Assembly (NCBI GenBank): GCA_002897635.1
Contig: BDTD01000009.1
Location: forward strand, 118,754-177,590
Origin: a bacterium BMS3Abin11
Lineage (GTDB): Bacteria; Pseudomonadota; Gammaproteobacteria; BMS3Bbin11
DNA length: 58,837 bases
Direction of reading: 5' to 3'
In this document: one piece after another, positions 34,078 through 44,184 of the stretch
Layout: each line of letters opens with the position of its first letter
Position numbering within the stretch: position 1 is the stretch's first letter
The notes under the pieces: generated by a model
What the model saw: only the letters and a program-made list of their open reading frames with translations
What the model was told of the DNA's origin: nothing
The model's database searches: none
Made by a program: the position numbers and the translations under genes

Positions 34078-35069
34078 AACTTGTCTGCCCGGCAGGTAAC
34101 CTGCCTTCACTGAAAGCCGCCGTCGATAATGGCGCCGATGCGGTTTATATCGGATTTCGCGACAGCACCAGTGCGCGCCATTTCGCTGGACTAAACTTTA
34201 CCCATATACAGATCGAAAAAGGTCTGCAATATGCCAGGGATCATCAGGTAAAGGTCTTTGTTGCCATCAATACCTATCCCTACCCTTCTGACTTCACACG
34301 TTGGCAACGTGCTGTAGACGTGGCTGCCGGGCTGGGTGTAGATGCACTGATCCTGGCTGATATCGGCGTCATGGATTATGCATGCGAGCGTTGGCCGGAG
34401 TTAAATCTACACCTGTCTGTGCAGAGCTCATCCACCAGCCATGAAGCAATTCGTTTCTATGCCGAACAGTTTGGCATTCGTCGAGCGGTAATACCACGCG
34501 TCCTGTCACTAAAGCAGGTGGCCAAATTGATAGAGAACAGCCCGGTGCCAATTGAAGTATTCGGCTTTGGCAGTCTCTGTGTCATGGTCGAGGGGCGCTG
34601 CCTCCTTTCTTCCTACGTCACGGGACAGGGACCAAACAATTTTGGAGCCTGCTCTCCCGCGTCATTTGTGCGCTGGCAGGAAACAGACAGAGGACTTGAA
34701 ACCCGCCTCAATGAAGTCCTCATCGACCAGGTAGGCAAAGACGAGAATGCTGGTTATCCAACCGTCTGCAAGGGCCGCTTTGAGGTAATGGGCAAAACAA
34801 GTTACGCGATTGAAGCCCCGACCAGCCTGAACACCCTGCCGATATTGCCAGAACTATTACGCATAGGTGCTGCAGCCATCAAGATTGAAGGGCGGCAGCG
34901 CAGTCCCGCCTATGTCAAACAGGTGACTCGCATAATGCGTGAAGCCATCGATGCCTGCGAAGCAGACCCTGATCACTTCACACCAAAGCAGGAATGGATG
35001 ACACAGCTTGCTGCCTTATCTGAGGGTATGCAAACGACGCTGGGGGCCTACGAGCGAACCTGGCAATGA
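34074..35069 (+). CDS. ubiU: UbiU, O2-independent ubiquinone hydroxylation protein
   Basis: A U32-family protein that, with UbiV, hydroxylates ubiquinone precursors without oxygen using prephenate. The start KLVCPAGNLPSLKAAVDNGA is diagnostic. Four cysteines bind the [4Fe-4S] cluster: GSLC, EGRC, FGAC and YPTVC. At 331 aa it has the normal length. It is translationally coupled on both sides (ATGA overlaps). Confidence 0.95.
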   Translation: MKLVCPAGNLPSLKAAVDNGADAVYIGFRDSTSARHFAGLNFTHIQIEKGLQYARDHQVKVFVAINTYPYPSDFTRWQRAVDVAAGLGVDALILADIGVMDYACERWPELNLHLSVQSSSTSHEAIRFYAEQFGIRRAVIPRVLSLKQVAKLIENSPVPIEVFGFGSLCVMVEGRCLLSSYVTGQGPNNFGACSPASFVRWQETDRGLETRLNEVLIDQVGKDENAGYPTVCKGRFEVMGKTSYAIEAPTSLNTLPILPELLRIGAAAIKIEGRQRSPAYVKQVTRIMREAIDACEADPDHFTPKQEWMTQLAALSEGMQTTLGAYERTWQ

Positions 35070-35989
35070 CTCCTGACACCACCACCGTTCAAAAACCCCG
35101 CAAACGCCTGTCACTAGGTCCCATCCTCTACTATTGGCCCAGAGACCAGTTGCGCAGCTTCTATAATATGGTTGCAGAATCAGCTATAGACATTGTTTAC
35201 CTCGGCGAAACCGTGTGTTCAAAGCGTCGTTCATTGAATACCGAAGGCTGGCTGGAAATGGCCGATATGTTGACCAGGGCTGGCAAGGAAGTTGTGCTGT
35301 CGAGCCTGTCACTCCTCGAGGCTGCATCGGAACTGGCAACGCTAAAAAGAATCTGCGCAAACAGGCGTTTTCGTGTCGAAGCCAACGACATGGCAGCAGT
35401 ACAGATGCTGGCAGGCAAGTCCGGGTTCATCGCCGGCACAACGCTGAATATCTATAATACACATACACTGGAAAAGCTGGCCAGCCTCGGTGCCGAACGG
35501 TGGGTCATGCCAGTTGAACAATCGCGTGAAATTCTGCATGAATTCCGTCAGCAAATGGAATCCAGTATGGAGATTGAGGTCTTCGCATGGGGACGTTTGC
35601 CACTGGCCTTTTCGGCTCGCTGCTATACAGCCCGAAACTACAAGCTGCCCAAGGATGACTGTCAATTTCGCTGTCTCGATGATCCAGATGGGATGCTGCT
35701 CCGCACCCGTGAAGACGATTCATTTCTGATACTCAATGGCATCCAGACACAGTCTGCCCTGACCCAGAATCTTGTACATGAACTCAAAGATCCAGACATC
35801 GATATTTTTCGTATCAGCCCGCAGTCACTGCATACAGGGAAAATCATCAAAATATTTCATGATTGCCTGACCGGTAAGCAGGATATCGACCAGGCGGTGG
35901 TCGTGCTGGAATCACTCATGCCAACTGGCCCCTGCAACGGCTACTGGTACGGTGAAGCTGGAATGCTGGCGGGTTGCAGTACAGCATGA
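35066..35989 (+). CDS. ubiV: UbiV, partner of UbiU
   Basis: The second U32-family subunit of the UbiUV complex. The motif [15 protein letters not shown] carries the first cluster cysteine, and [20 protein letters not shown] then C carries the other three. [20 protein letters not shown] is typical of UbiV. Length is 307 aa. It starts within the ubiU stop and its own stop overlaps the ubiD ATG. Confidence 0.95.
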   Translation: MTPDTTTVQKPRKRLSLGPILYYWPRDQLRSFYNMVAESAIDIVYLGETVCSKRRSLNTEGWLEMADMLTRAGKEVVLSSLSLLEAASELATLKRICANRRFRVEANDMAAVQMLAGKSGFIAGTTLNIYNTHTLEKLASLGAERWVMPVEQSREILHEFRQQMESSMEIEVFAWGRLPLAFSARCYTARNYKLPKDDCQFRCLDDPDGMLLRTREDDSFLILNGIQTQSALTQNLVHELKDPDIDIFRISPQSLHTGKIIKIFHDCLTGKQDIDQAVVVLESLMPTGPCNGYWYGEAGMLAGCSTA

Positions 35990-37518
35990 CCCGACCTTTG
36001 AAATTCTTTCGTGACAGGATCAGATCATCGCTGGAAGTGCATGACAAACCGGTCTATCACGATCAGCGGGAATTTCTTGCAGCACTGGAACGATCCGGCG
36101 ACCTGAAACGAATCCGCCAGCAGGTCAGACCACAACTCGAAATTACCGAAGTCTGTCATCGTACCCTGAAACAGGATGGGCCTGCTCTGCTGTTCGAAAA
36201 CCCGGGTCCCGGTGAAATGCCAGTGGTCGGCAATCTCTTCGGCAGTACGCGTCGAATCGCACAGGCCATTGGCCTGAATGACATCAATGATCTACGTGAA
36301 ATTGGCCATCAGCTGGCATTTCTGAAGACGCCCGCATTACCGACCGGTCTCGGTGATGCGATGAACAAGTTACCGCAGTTTCACCGTCTTGCCCACGTCA
36401 ATCCGAAAGTCATTGAAGACCCACCCTGCCAACAAGTGGTCATTGAGGGTGATGATGTTGATCTGGCGCAGCTGCCCATACAGACCTGCTGGCCGGAAGA
36501 TGCGGGACCCTTGATTACCTTTGGCCTGGTTATTACCCGCGGACCGGCCAAACCAAGGCTGAATATAGGTATCTACCGACAACAGGTCATCGGTCGCAAC
36601 CAGGTCATCATGCGCTGGCTACCCCATCGTGGTGGCGCCATCGACTTTCGTGAATGGAAGCAGGCACATCCCGGCGAACGTTTTCCGGTTGCTGTCGCCA
36701 TAGGCTCAGATCCTGCCACGACACTGGCCGCAGTCACACCGATACCGGACACACTCTCGGAGTACCAGTTTGCCGGCCTGTTACGAGGTGCCAAATCACG
36801 TGTTAGTCGCTGCCTGACACACGACTTGCAGGTACCGGCAACAGCCGAGATAATTCTCGAAGGTTATATTGAACCTGATGTCGAGATGGACGAAGGACCC
36901 TTCGGGGACCACACCGGCTATTACAACTCGGTCGAGAAATTTCCTGTCTTCACTATCGAGCGAATTACTCACCGGCATAAGCCTGTCTATCAGGCGACCT
37001 ATATGGGCAAGCCCCCCGAGGATGAACCCTCTATCCTGGCGGCCGCACTAAACGAAATGTTCATTCCGTTGCTGCAGGAACAGTTTCCAGAGATTATTGA
37101 TTTCTACCTGCCACCCGAAGCCTGTTCCTATCGGCTAGCCATCGTCAGTATCAAAAAGGCCTATCCCGGTCATGCACGCCGCATCATGTTTGGTATCTGG
37201 TCGTGGCTGCGACAGTTCACCTATACAAAGTTTATTATTATCACAGACGATGACATTGATGTACGAAACTGGAACGAAGTGATCTGGGCTATGACCACGC
37301 GTATGGATCCGATTCGCGATACCGTACAGGTGGAAAATACACCCGTCGACTACCTCGATTTTGCCAGTCCTGTATCCGGCCTGGGCTCAAAAATGGGTTT
37401 CGATGCCACCCGAAAATGGCCGGGCGAGTGTGACAGAACATGGGGCCGCCCAATACACATGACAGATGAGGTACGCAAACGAGTTGATGCCCTGTGGAAT
37501 GAACTGGGAATAAGCTAA
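35986..37518 (+). CDS. ubiD: UbiD, 4-hydroxy-3-polyprenylbenzoate decarboxylase
   Basis: Prenyl-FMN-dependent decarboxylase that removes the carboxyl group of the ubiquinone precursor. Visible blocks are [60 protein letters not shown] (catalytic Glu region) and [23 protein letters not shown] 35986 forms an ATGA overlap with ubiV and gives 510 aa. The partner ubiX is not in the window. Confidence 0.95.
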   Translation: MTRPLKFFRDRIRSSLEVHDKPVYHDQREFLAALERSGDLKRIRQQVRPQLEITEVCHRTLKQDGPALLFENPGPGEMPVVGNLFGSTRRIAQAIGLNDINDLREIGHQLAFLKTPALPTGLGDAMNKLPQFHRLAHVNPKVIEDPPCQQVVIEGDDVDLAQLPIQTCWPEDAGPLITFGLVITRGPAKPRLNIGIYRQQVIGRNQVIMRWLPHRGGAIDFREWKQAHPGERFPVAVAIGSDPATTLAAVTPIPDTLSEYQFAGLLRGAKSRVSRCLTHDLQVPATAEIILEGYIEPDVEMDEGPFGDHTGYYNSVEKFPVFTIERITHRHKPVYQATYMGKPPEDEPSILAAALNEMFIPLLQEQFPEIIDFYLPPEACSYRLAIVSIKKAYPGHARRIMFGIWSWLRQFTYTKFIIITDDDIDVRNWNEVIWAMTTRMDPIRDTVQVENTPVDYLDFASPVSGLGSKMGFDATRKWPGECDRTWGRPIHMTDEVRKRVDALWNELGIS

Positions 37519-38000
37519 GATAATAGTCGTTCGTATAACGGTAAGGCCTTCTGCGCTATGCAGCTGACCTGTCTGGGCAACCAGAAAGAATCGACATCAA
37601 ACCCGTCCAGAAAATTTTTGACCTCCAGTCCGAGTTCCGTATCTCCTTCTGTTCGTAGCCGACGCTGGAAAAACAGGGTATCGGTGTCCATTGTACGCGC
37701 AGCGAGCTGCAGGAATGCATGCAGACTACCGGAGATAGACAGATCCGGCACATCTTCTGCCCGACCAGCTTTTAGCCTGCCCTGTTGCAAGCTCATACAG
37801 AAAATCAGTTGCATATCCTGAACGTGGATGCGTACAGTGCGATCCTGAAGGAAATCCAGTTCGCCGTCTCGCAAGGCCTCGGCAAAAACCCGGTTTAGAA
37901 CGCTAACGACCGCCGTGCTATGCACCCTGACCGGGATGATAGCTACTGGCAACGACAGCAACCGAAGAATCAATGGTGTATTTTCAGAAGAAACAATCAT
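37515..38000 (-). CDS. ubiT: UbiT, SCP2-domain ubiquinone accessory factor
   Basis: UbiT is the anaerobic counterpart of UbiJ and is thought to bind the isoprenoid intermediates. The SCP2 domain has [20 protein letters not shown] and [20 protein letters not shown], close to E. coli UbiT. ATG 38000 gives 161 aa. It is convergent with ubiD and their stops overlap by 4 nt. An FNR-type box lies 35 nt upstream. Confidence 0.93.
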   Translation of the reverse strand: MIVSSENTPLILRLLSLPVAIIPVRVHSTAVVSVLNRVFAEALRDGELDFLQDRTVRIHVQDMQLIFCMSLQQGRLKAGRAEDVPDLSISGSLHAFLQLAARTMDTDTLFFQRRLRTEGDTELGLEVKNFLDGFDVDSFWLPRQVSCIAQKALPLYERLLS

Positions 38001-38034
38001 TAGGGCATTTTCACTGCAGTGACACCTGATTACC

Positions 38035-38048
38035 TTGATCCAGGTCAA
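38035..38048 (-). promoter_or_regulatory. FNR/ANR-type box upstream of ubiT
   Basis: TTGAT-CCAG-GTCAA matches the FNR palindrome with one mismatch. Class II spacing would place the -10 at GAAAAT (38012-38007) and transcription at about 38000, the start codon itself. This hints at a leaderless mRNA or at a different spacing. Confidence 0.65.
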
Positions 38049-38629
38049 CAACATGACATAGTACTATACTACTGAACTGGATCTGACCCGTGTTTCTCCC
38101 GATTAATTCTCTTTTTTTCAATCGTTAATTTACAGCGATTTCTACAATGATATCATTACAATACGTGTAATCTTAGTAGTTAACTCGCTTGACCATAGCA
38201 GCCAAAGCGAAAAGCGCTGCTTCAGTCCTCGCCAGGTAATCCGACTAAATTTTCAATAACGCCATGGAGTGCTCGTGCTCTCTAGGCATGTAAACAGAGT
38301 ACTTTTAATCTGGGAACAGGTCAATTATTTTATTATCTAAACTCCGTCCCCCTATCTCTCCATGCTGAGCCAAAATATTGCATAAAAAAGATGATAAACT
38401 GCTTGTAGTTCGTTAAAATTAGACGCCTTACACAAAATTGAGCAAGGATTTTCCTATTACAAACTGTCCTCACGCCAGCTTTGGGTATACTCCTGTGATG
38501 CTTGACCCATTCCAAGTAAACACTTCCAACTAAACAAGAACAATACTGTAACCCTTCAGAACGATTACGTGTGCAGGATTTTTATTCTCAATTTACCAAT
38601 AGCATCCAAAAGCTTAATTTCTTGAAGCC
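38049..38629. other. 581-nt intergenic region
   Basis: No convincing gene or RNA is seen between ubiT and the glycosyltransferase at 38630. Short open frames lack ribosome-binding sites and family features. The region is AT-rich towards the right and probably holds the promoter of the glycosyltransferase. Confidence 0.4.
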
Positions 38630-40078
38630 ATGAAACCTTCCTCTTATCGAAAAAATTTCACAATACTACAAATCAATATCTCTGATAAACGTGGAGGTTC
38701 TGCACTTGTTTCATGGAATCTGCATCACGCTTATACCGATATTGGACTTAATTCACATCTGGTAACTGGAAAAACTTTTACCTCTTCCTCTGATGTCATA
38801 CGGATGCCTAACAGGGAACAGATGAACTTTATTTCTAAAAATCTGGTAGAAATTGCGGCCAAAATTCAGAGCAAACAGCGGACAATTCGTGGCGCCTGGA
38901 GTATTGCGGAAATTTTTAAGTGGTTTGCGGAACCGGGACGGCAATGGAATCTCTACCTGGGGCGCGAGGACTTCAATTATGCGGGCATATGGAAGCTATT
39001 TGAGCGACTCGGGTTTTTACCGGACATCATACATTGTCACAACCTTCAAGGAGGCTATTTCGATCTCCGCGCCCTGCCCTGGCTATCAAGTCTTCGCCCC
39101 ACAATTTTAACCATGCACGATAGTTGGTTGTTGGGTGGTCACTGTTCCCATTCTATGGATTGTGGACGATGGAAAACTGGCTGCGGGTCATGTCCAGATT
39201 TAGATAGTTATCCATCTATTCGTCATGACGGTACGGCCTATAACTGGAGACGTAAGAGGAATATTTTTTCAAAAAGTTGCCTTTACATAGCGACGCCATC
39301 TACCTGGCTAATGGATAGAGTCAAGGAATCCATGCTGGCTACCTCTGTCATTGACAGTCATGTTATCCCGAATGGTGTTGATACAAATATATTCAAACCA
39401 GCCGATAAACGAATAATACGTCAGAATCTCGATCTTGTAGCTAACTGTTCCATAATACTTTTTGTGGGCAGTCCACGGAATCAGTTTAAAAATTTCGATA
39501 TGGTTAAACAAATAGCAGAGTCAGTGGCAGAAAAACTCCCCAGCAAAGACGTCATATTGATTGTTCTTGGCAAGTCAGGCGCAGGCGGTCATGCACAGCA
39601 TGGACGTCTCAAGATTTGGTTTGTACCCTACGAATATAATAGCGCCACCGTGGCACAGTATTACCAGTCTGCTGACGTACTTTTACAATGCTCTCAAGTT
39701 GATACTTTTCCAAATACTATTCTTGAAGCCATGGCTTGTGGTTTACCTGTTGTTGCAACAAGGGTCGGAGGCATACCCGAACAGGTTAATAGCATGAATA
39801 TTCGGGGGAACCTCAACAATCTGTCTATAAAAAAAGCCAATGGTATACTAATCGAGAATGAGGACAAGCTGGAGTTTATAGAAACAATTTCAACATTGCT
39901 CGAACATGGTCCACTTGCCCGGCAATTAGGACAGAACGGATTGCGAATGATCAGAAAACATTATGATCTTCAAACTCAACGTGATGCCTATTTAAACTGG
40001 TACCGGTATATTTTGAATACCCCTCCTCGCTCTCGGAATCAGACCGGCACATCCTTACTTCAAAATAATTTTAAATAA
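38630..40078 (+). CDS. Glycosyltransferase family 4
   Basis: A 482-aa GT-B glycosyltransferase. The N-terminal domain has LQINISDKRGGSALVSWNLH and TMHDSWLLGGHCSHSMDCG; a cysteine-rich insert follows (GRWKTGCGSCPDL). The C-terminal sugar-nucleotide domain has ILFVGSPRNQFKNFD and LQCSQVDTFPNTILEAMACG with the E-x7-E motif. The insert with HDSWxxGGHC is found in a subgroup making exopolysaccharide. It is followed by a decayed methyltransferase gene. Confidence 0.92.
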   Translation: MKPSSYRKNFTILQINISDKRGGSALVSWNLHHAYTDIGLNSHLVTGKTFTSSSDVIRMPNREQMNFISKNLVEIAAKIQSKQRTIRGAWSIAEIFKWFAEPGRQWNLYLGREDFNYAGIWKLFERLGFLPDIIHCHNLQGGYFDLRALPWLSSLRPTILTMHDSWLLGGHCSHSMDCGRWKTGCGSCPDLDSYPSIRHDGTAYNWRRKRNIFSKSCLYIATPSTWLMDRVKESMLATSVIDSHVIPNGVDTNIFKPADKRIIRQNLDLVANCSIILFVGSPRNQFKNFDMVKQIAESVAEKLPSKDVILIVLGKSGAGGHAQHGRLKIWFVPYEYNSATVAQYYQSADVLLQCSQVDTFPNTILEAMACGLPVVATRVGGIPEQVNSMNIRGNLNNLSIKKANGILIENEDKLEFIETISTLLEHGPLARQLGQNGLRMIRKHYDLQTQRDAYLNWYRYILNTPPRSRNQTGTSLLQNNFK

Positions 40079-40111
40079 ATAAGACATCCAGCAGGTGAAA
40101 TGTAATCAAAA

Positions 40112-40800
40112 ACGATACGTTGTATTGAAAAACAAAGATTGGTGTATCTTGATGCCATAGCAGACCCGAAATAATGGGACCAACATTGGGAATCAATGCT
40201 TACTCCAAACCACTGTGGACGTGGACAGAATGTACAGGCTTTAAAGCATGGCTATGATATTTCTGGTGTCGACAATGCTGAAGATACAATACGGGCTGTT
40301 CAGAAGCTCTTTCCCGATTTACCAATTCAACTCGGAGATGTAAGCAGCCTTAAGGTTGGCAATGGGTACTATCAAGCCTACATTTCACTGGGTATCATTG
40401 AACATCGCTATGAGGATCCGGAACCATTTCTCTAGGAGGCATCGCACTCATTTCCGCCCCCTTATTTCCACCCACTGCGGCGCCTTAAAGCACGATCAGG
40501 TTTTCACCGGGTTCCAAAATCACCCAATGACTTACAATTCTACTAATATGCTTTCACTAAAAAAGAGTTTAAACAGTCCTTGAGCTCTCAAGAATTTGAA
40601 GTTATCGAACGCTATAGCTACGATTCTTACAAAGGTATTACGGATGAGATTCCTAGGCTTAAGTGGCTTTTGAGTAAGCAGATCAGGTCGACAAATTTCG
40701 ATATTCTTTTCGTCAATATCTGTTTCGCTCAACCTATATATACAATAATCCGGGTCATATGCTCATGCTTATCGCAAGAAAACCGACCACGTAGAAATTT
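40112..40800 (+). pseudogene. Degraded SAM-dependent methyltransferase
   Basis: Pieces of a class I methyltransferase lie in three frames. The first is YLDAIADPK then an in-frame TAA (40172-40174) and WDQHWESMLTPNHCGRGQNV, followed by YQAYISLGIIEHRYEDPEPF. The frame then shifts (about 40430 and again near 40560), and SSQEFEVIERYSYDSYKGIT resumes. Start, stop and frame are all damaged, so no functional enzyme is expected. It probably once modified a glycan along with the flanking glycosyltransferases. Confidence 0.75.
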
Positions 40801-40820
40801 TCTAGCCGGAACCAGTTTAT

Positions 40821-41768
40821 CTATATACCAAAAATACGATGCAACCATGTTGTTTGGGCTGTTGCGATGTTGCTGAAATAATAATCAAACATTTCCCGGT
40901 AATCCTGGATACGTTGATCCCAGGTCCAGGAAGAAAGGATTGTTTCTCGTAAATGTTTTCCCATTACCCTGCACTGTTCGGGATTATTTGTAAGTGTATC
41001 CAGCGCCTCTACCAGTGAGTCCACATTCCTGTCGACAAGTAGACCATTTACACCACACTGGATAATTTCTTCCGCAGCACCCACACGTGTTGAGATTACA
41101 GGAATACCCATGGCACCGGCTTCAAGGAGAGGGTTCCAGCAACCTTCGCTCCTGGACATACAACAAAGGACATCAATTTGACTGTAAAAGTGTGGCATCT
41201 GATTCTTATGAAGCTGACCACTGTTATTATATTTCGCCGTAAGACAGACCACCCCAAGCCGTGCACAAGCTTCCTGAATCAAATCTAAACCTTTGTCACC
41301 ATTAGAGTCGGTTTTTCCAGCCCATCCGACTATAAAACCATTGTGGGCGGCGTGTAAATATTCATCCTTATTAAACATTAGTTCGTCTACGCCGTGCCTT
41401 ACCATCATAAGGGGGTTTTCCCCAACCAATGGTTTAAATATCTGGTATTGACGCTGGTTTACAACATGCAATATGCAACAACGCTTCTTGATACAGCTTT
41501 TATAATATTGCCTGGCACCGCCAGGATAGTTTAAAAATAACCAGTCACCCCGCAGTCCCATAATAACCTTTTTATGCTCGGAGAAGTTTAGTTGAAATGG
41601 ATCCAGTAGATATATCAAATCATAATCACTGTATAGCGTTTCGATGTTTCCATCATTCAGATAGGTGATATCAATTTTGTACTCAGAAATGCGTTTCTGG
41701 ATTTCCTGACAGTGTCGATCAAAGATCCAGCCGCGCATATCGGCGACCAGTAAAATAGTTTTTTTCAT
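40821..41768 (-). CDS. Glycosyltransferase family 4
   Basis: A 315-aa GT-B enzyme. The N-terminal part is short (TILLVADMRGWIFDRHCQEI). The donor domain has GFIVGWAGKTDSNGDKGLDL and MSRSEGCWNPLLEAGAMGIP, with the E-x7-E motif, then STRVGAAEEII. There is no ribosome-binding site upstream of the ATG; the 5' end of a group II intron begins a few bases away, so its natural leader may have been lost. Convergent with the decayed methyltransferase. Confidence 0.88.
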   Translation of the reverse strand: MKKTILLVADMRGWIFDRHCQEIQKRISEYKIDITYLNDGNIETLYSDYDLIYLLDPFQLNFSEHKKVIMGLRGDWLFLNYPGGARQYYKSCIKKRCCILHVVNQRQYQIFKPLVGENPLMMVRHGVDELMFNKDEYLHAAHNGFIVGWAGKTDSNGDKGLDLIQEACARLGVVCLTAKYNNSGQLHKNQMPHFYSQIDVLCCMSRSEGCWNPLLEAGAMGIPVISTRVGAAEEIIQCGVNGLLVDRNVDSLVEALDTLTNNPEQCRVMGKHLRETILSSWTWDQRIQDYREMFDYYFSNIATAQTTWLHRIFGI

Positions 41769-42275
41769 AGATGGGGTCAGGTCGCACGCCGTTACCGGCG
41801 ATTAATCTAGCGGGTTAAAGTCCCGTCCGGGGAATTGCTCATTCACCCCGGTAGTACTGCGGAGCAGTACGTAAGTAATTATGCGCTGTAAGTTCCGCGA
41901 AGGCAAAGCTACAGGCCGCAACGTAAGTGAATCTGTTTAGCCTCGTTAACCTAGTGAGGATGTTGACCCTCTGACTTGAAGGGGAAAACTGATACTGCCC
42001 GGCTGACAATGAGTGTTTCGGGTGGATCCTCCGGGGTTATAGGAGTGGCATGTAGCGGAAGATTGATCGTGCAGGACGGGAGATCCAGTACGGTGGTGTG
42101 TGCAGCGCCAACGGGGTCGTATAAGTCTTAACCGGCGAAATCGACACTGGCTGTACTGGAAGTCTGAGGGGTTCATAGTACCGTTTGAGGGTGAGCGACA
42201 ACATAACGCCATCCGAGGAAAGGGACTCTACTTTGTTCACGCTAACCGAAGAGTAAAAGGCGGAGATGATTGCAA

Positions 42276-43613
42276 ATGCTAGAAACATCTGAATACTCGA
42301 AAGAGACCGTCAGGGCACTCCAGAGGAAGCTATACCTCAAAGCCAAGCACCAAACCAGCTTCCGGTTTTACAGTCTGTATGACAAGGTCTATCGAAGTGA
42401 TGTACTGCAACTCGCTTATGATCTTGTCCGACAAAACAAAGGTAGCCCCGGCCTAGACGGGGAGACCTTTGAGTCAATAGAGCTGGGAATAGGAAGACGT
42501 GCTTATTTGCAGGAGATACAGGAAACGCTAGAAAGCAAAATCTATCGGGCTATGCCTGTAAAACGGGTAGAGATACCCAAGCCGAACGGGGAGACCCGTC
42601 CGTTAGGGATACTCTGCATCAAGGATCGGATCGTACAAATGGCTGCAAAGCTAGTGATGGAACCGATCTTTGAGGCAGATTTCAGCCTGCATTCTTACGG
42701 GTTTCGTCCTAAACGATCAGCCCATCAAGCGATGGATGACATCAAGACTGGCCTGTTGTATGGCCATATTCAGGTGATCGATGCTGATCTGAGTAAATAC
42801 TTTGACATGATCCCGCACGACAAGTTGTTGCGCACGGTTGCGGAACGGATCGTTGACGGTCAGTTGCTCAGCTTGCTTAAGCAGTGGTTGAAAGTGCGGG
42901 TCGTTAAAGTTGATAAGAGGAAAGAAATTGTCGTAGGCGGCGGGAAGAAAGCCCGAAGGGGAACACCTCAAGGGGGTGTGATCTCACCGCTGCTGGCGAA
43001 TGTCTATCTCAACATCCTTGACCGGATATGGGACAGAAACCGTCTGGCGGAAAAGTACAAAGCCCGGCTCGTCCGCTACGCGGATGATATGGTGATTCTT
43101 TGTGCAAGAGAGACCGTCCGACCTTATGCCATTCTGCAATCTATCCTCACTAAGCTTGATCTTAAGCTGAATGAAGATAAAACGCAGATCAGGAATGCCC
43201 GCGAGGAACACTTTGAGTTTCTGGGATTCAGTATTGGCGTCGTCAGGGCAAAACAGTCAGGGAAATACTTTCCACTGGTAGAGCCGTCAGACAAATCGAT
43301 ACAATCCATAAAACAGAAGGTCAGGTTTTACACTCGGCGGGGCATGAACCCTGTTCCGATAGACGACATTGTAGGCAAGCTCAATCAAACAGCCCGTGGC
43401 TGGAGCAACTACTTCCATTATGGCCATGGCCATCGTAAGATGAAGCAGGTCAAATATTACATGGAAGAACGTTTACGCTGTCATCTTCGGTATCGGCATA
43501 AGCTTACTAACCGAGGGGCGGCTTATCATCGTTTCCCACGGCGCTATATTTATGACCACCTTGGTTTGTATAAAGTGCCAATTACTCCTGCCTGGAAAGG
43601 TGTGCATGCTTGA
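42276..43613 (+). CDS. ltrA: Group II intron reverse transcriptase/maturase
   Basis: A 445-aa intron-encoded protein. The reverse transcriptase domains include RPLGILCIKDRIVQMAAKLV, SYGFRPKRSAHQAM, GTPQGGVISPLLANVYL and the catalytic LVRYADDMVIL near residue 270. A maturase X domain follows (LNQTARGWSNYFHYGHGHRK). No HNH endonuclease is attached. The start is ATG 42276; TTG 42270 is nearer GGAG and also possible. The frame is intact, so the intron may be active. Confidence 0.94.
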   Translation: MLETSEYSKETVRALQRKLYLKAKHQTSFRFYSLYDKVYRSDVLQLAYDLVRQNKGSPGLDGETFESIELGIGRRAYLQEIQETLESKIYRAMPVKRVEIPKPNGETRPLGILCIKDRIVQMAAKLVMEPIFEADFSLHSYGFRPKRSAHQAMDDIKTGLLYGHIQVIDADLSKYFDMIPHDKLLRTVAERIVDGQLLSLLKQWLKVRVVKVDKRKEIVVGGGKKARRGTPQGGVISPLLANVYLNILDRIWDRNRLAEKYKARLVRYADDMVILCARETVRPYAILQSILTKLDLKLNEDKTQIRNAREEHFEFLGFSIGVVRAKQSGKYFPLVEPSDKSIQSIKQKVRFYTRRGMNPVPIDDIVGKLNQTARGWSNYFHYGHGHRKMKQVKYYMEERLRCHLRYRHKLTNRGAAYHRFPRRYIYDHLGLYKVPITPAWKGVHA

Positions 43614-43630
43614 GGAAGAAGAACATCGGA

Positions 43631-43663
43631 AAGCCGTATGCGGGAGAACCGCGTGTCCGGTTT
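43631..43663 (+). ncRNA. Group II intron domain V
   Basis: The catalytic hairpin reads AAGCCGTATGCGGGAGAACC then GCGTGTCCGGTTT. It has the AGC triad at its base and a GNRA-like loop (GAGA). Confidence 0.85.
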
Positions 43664-43726
43664 GATGAGGGGAGGAAGATGTCTGTAGGTGTTTGTTTTA
43701 TCAGGCGTCTTTCTTCTACTCTAATA

Positions 43727-43981
43727 TTTATCAATGTATTAACCATCTAAATTGATTTTTATTTCTGAATTCTACTTCTGCAGCTGGCCGAAAATACAAT
43801 TCTAACTAGCTCTCAAGACGTCTGTTTTGGAGGAACCTAAAGTGTTCTTTGATTTTCTTATTTTGTCTGCCATATCTCGAGGGACTAAAAGACGTCTTCT
43901 ATTTGAAGCAAAATCATATGTTGTGTATGATGATGTGTATGTGTAATATATACATTATCGTTAAATATCGGAGGTATTCCC
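43727..43981. other. Upstream region of the interrupted small gene
   Basis: An AT-rich 255-nt leader. It ends with a strong ribosome-binding site GGAGGTATTCCC just before the GTG at 43982. No gene of its own is supported. Confidence 0.45.
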
Positions 43982-44184
43982 GTGGCCGCTCAAGCACAAG
44001 AACATTTAATAAGGAAACAATATCTGGTTTCTAAATCTAATGTCAGAAAACTAGAAAAGTTTGCATCGAAACAGGGTAAGTCAGCCGCACAGATTGTGCG
44101 TGAGGCTATTGATGCTTATGACCCCCTCGCCACAAACACTATGGATTCTCCAGAACTGATGGCACTAGTCTCTACCAAAATGAA

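Larger units (their letters stand above)
41772..43726 (+). mobile_element. Group II intron with reverse transcriptase
   Basis: About 2 kb. A structured 5' leader of 500 nt (domains I-III, many GC stems) precedes the maturase gene. After the gene comes domain V (43631-43663), then a domain VI-like stem between GAGGGGAGGAAGATGTCTG and CAGGCGTCTTTCTTCTACTC. The 3' end is placed near 43726 (AT after CTACTCTA). The 5' end near 41772 is less certain because a canonical GTGYG is not obvious. Confidence 0.8.

Noticed and set aside
38333-38515. 60-codon frame on the minus strand in the ubiT-glycosyltransferase gap
   Set aside because: It lacks a ribosome-binding site and meaningful composition.
43849-44034. 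61-codon plus-strand frame before the RHH gene
   Set aside because: It is Cys/Met-rich and out of frame with the RHH gene, which has the good ribosome-binding site.
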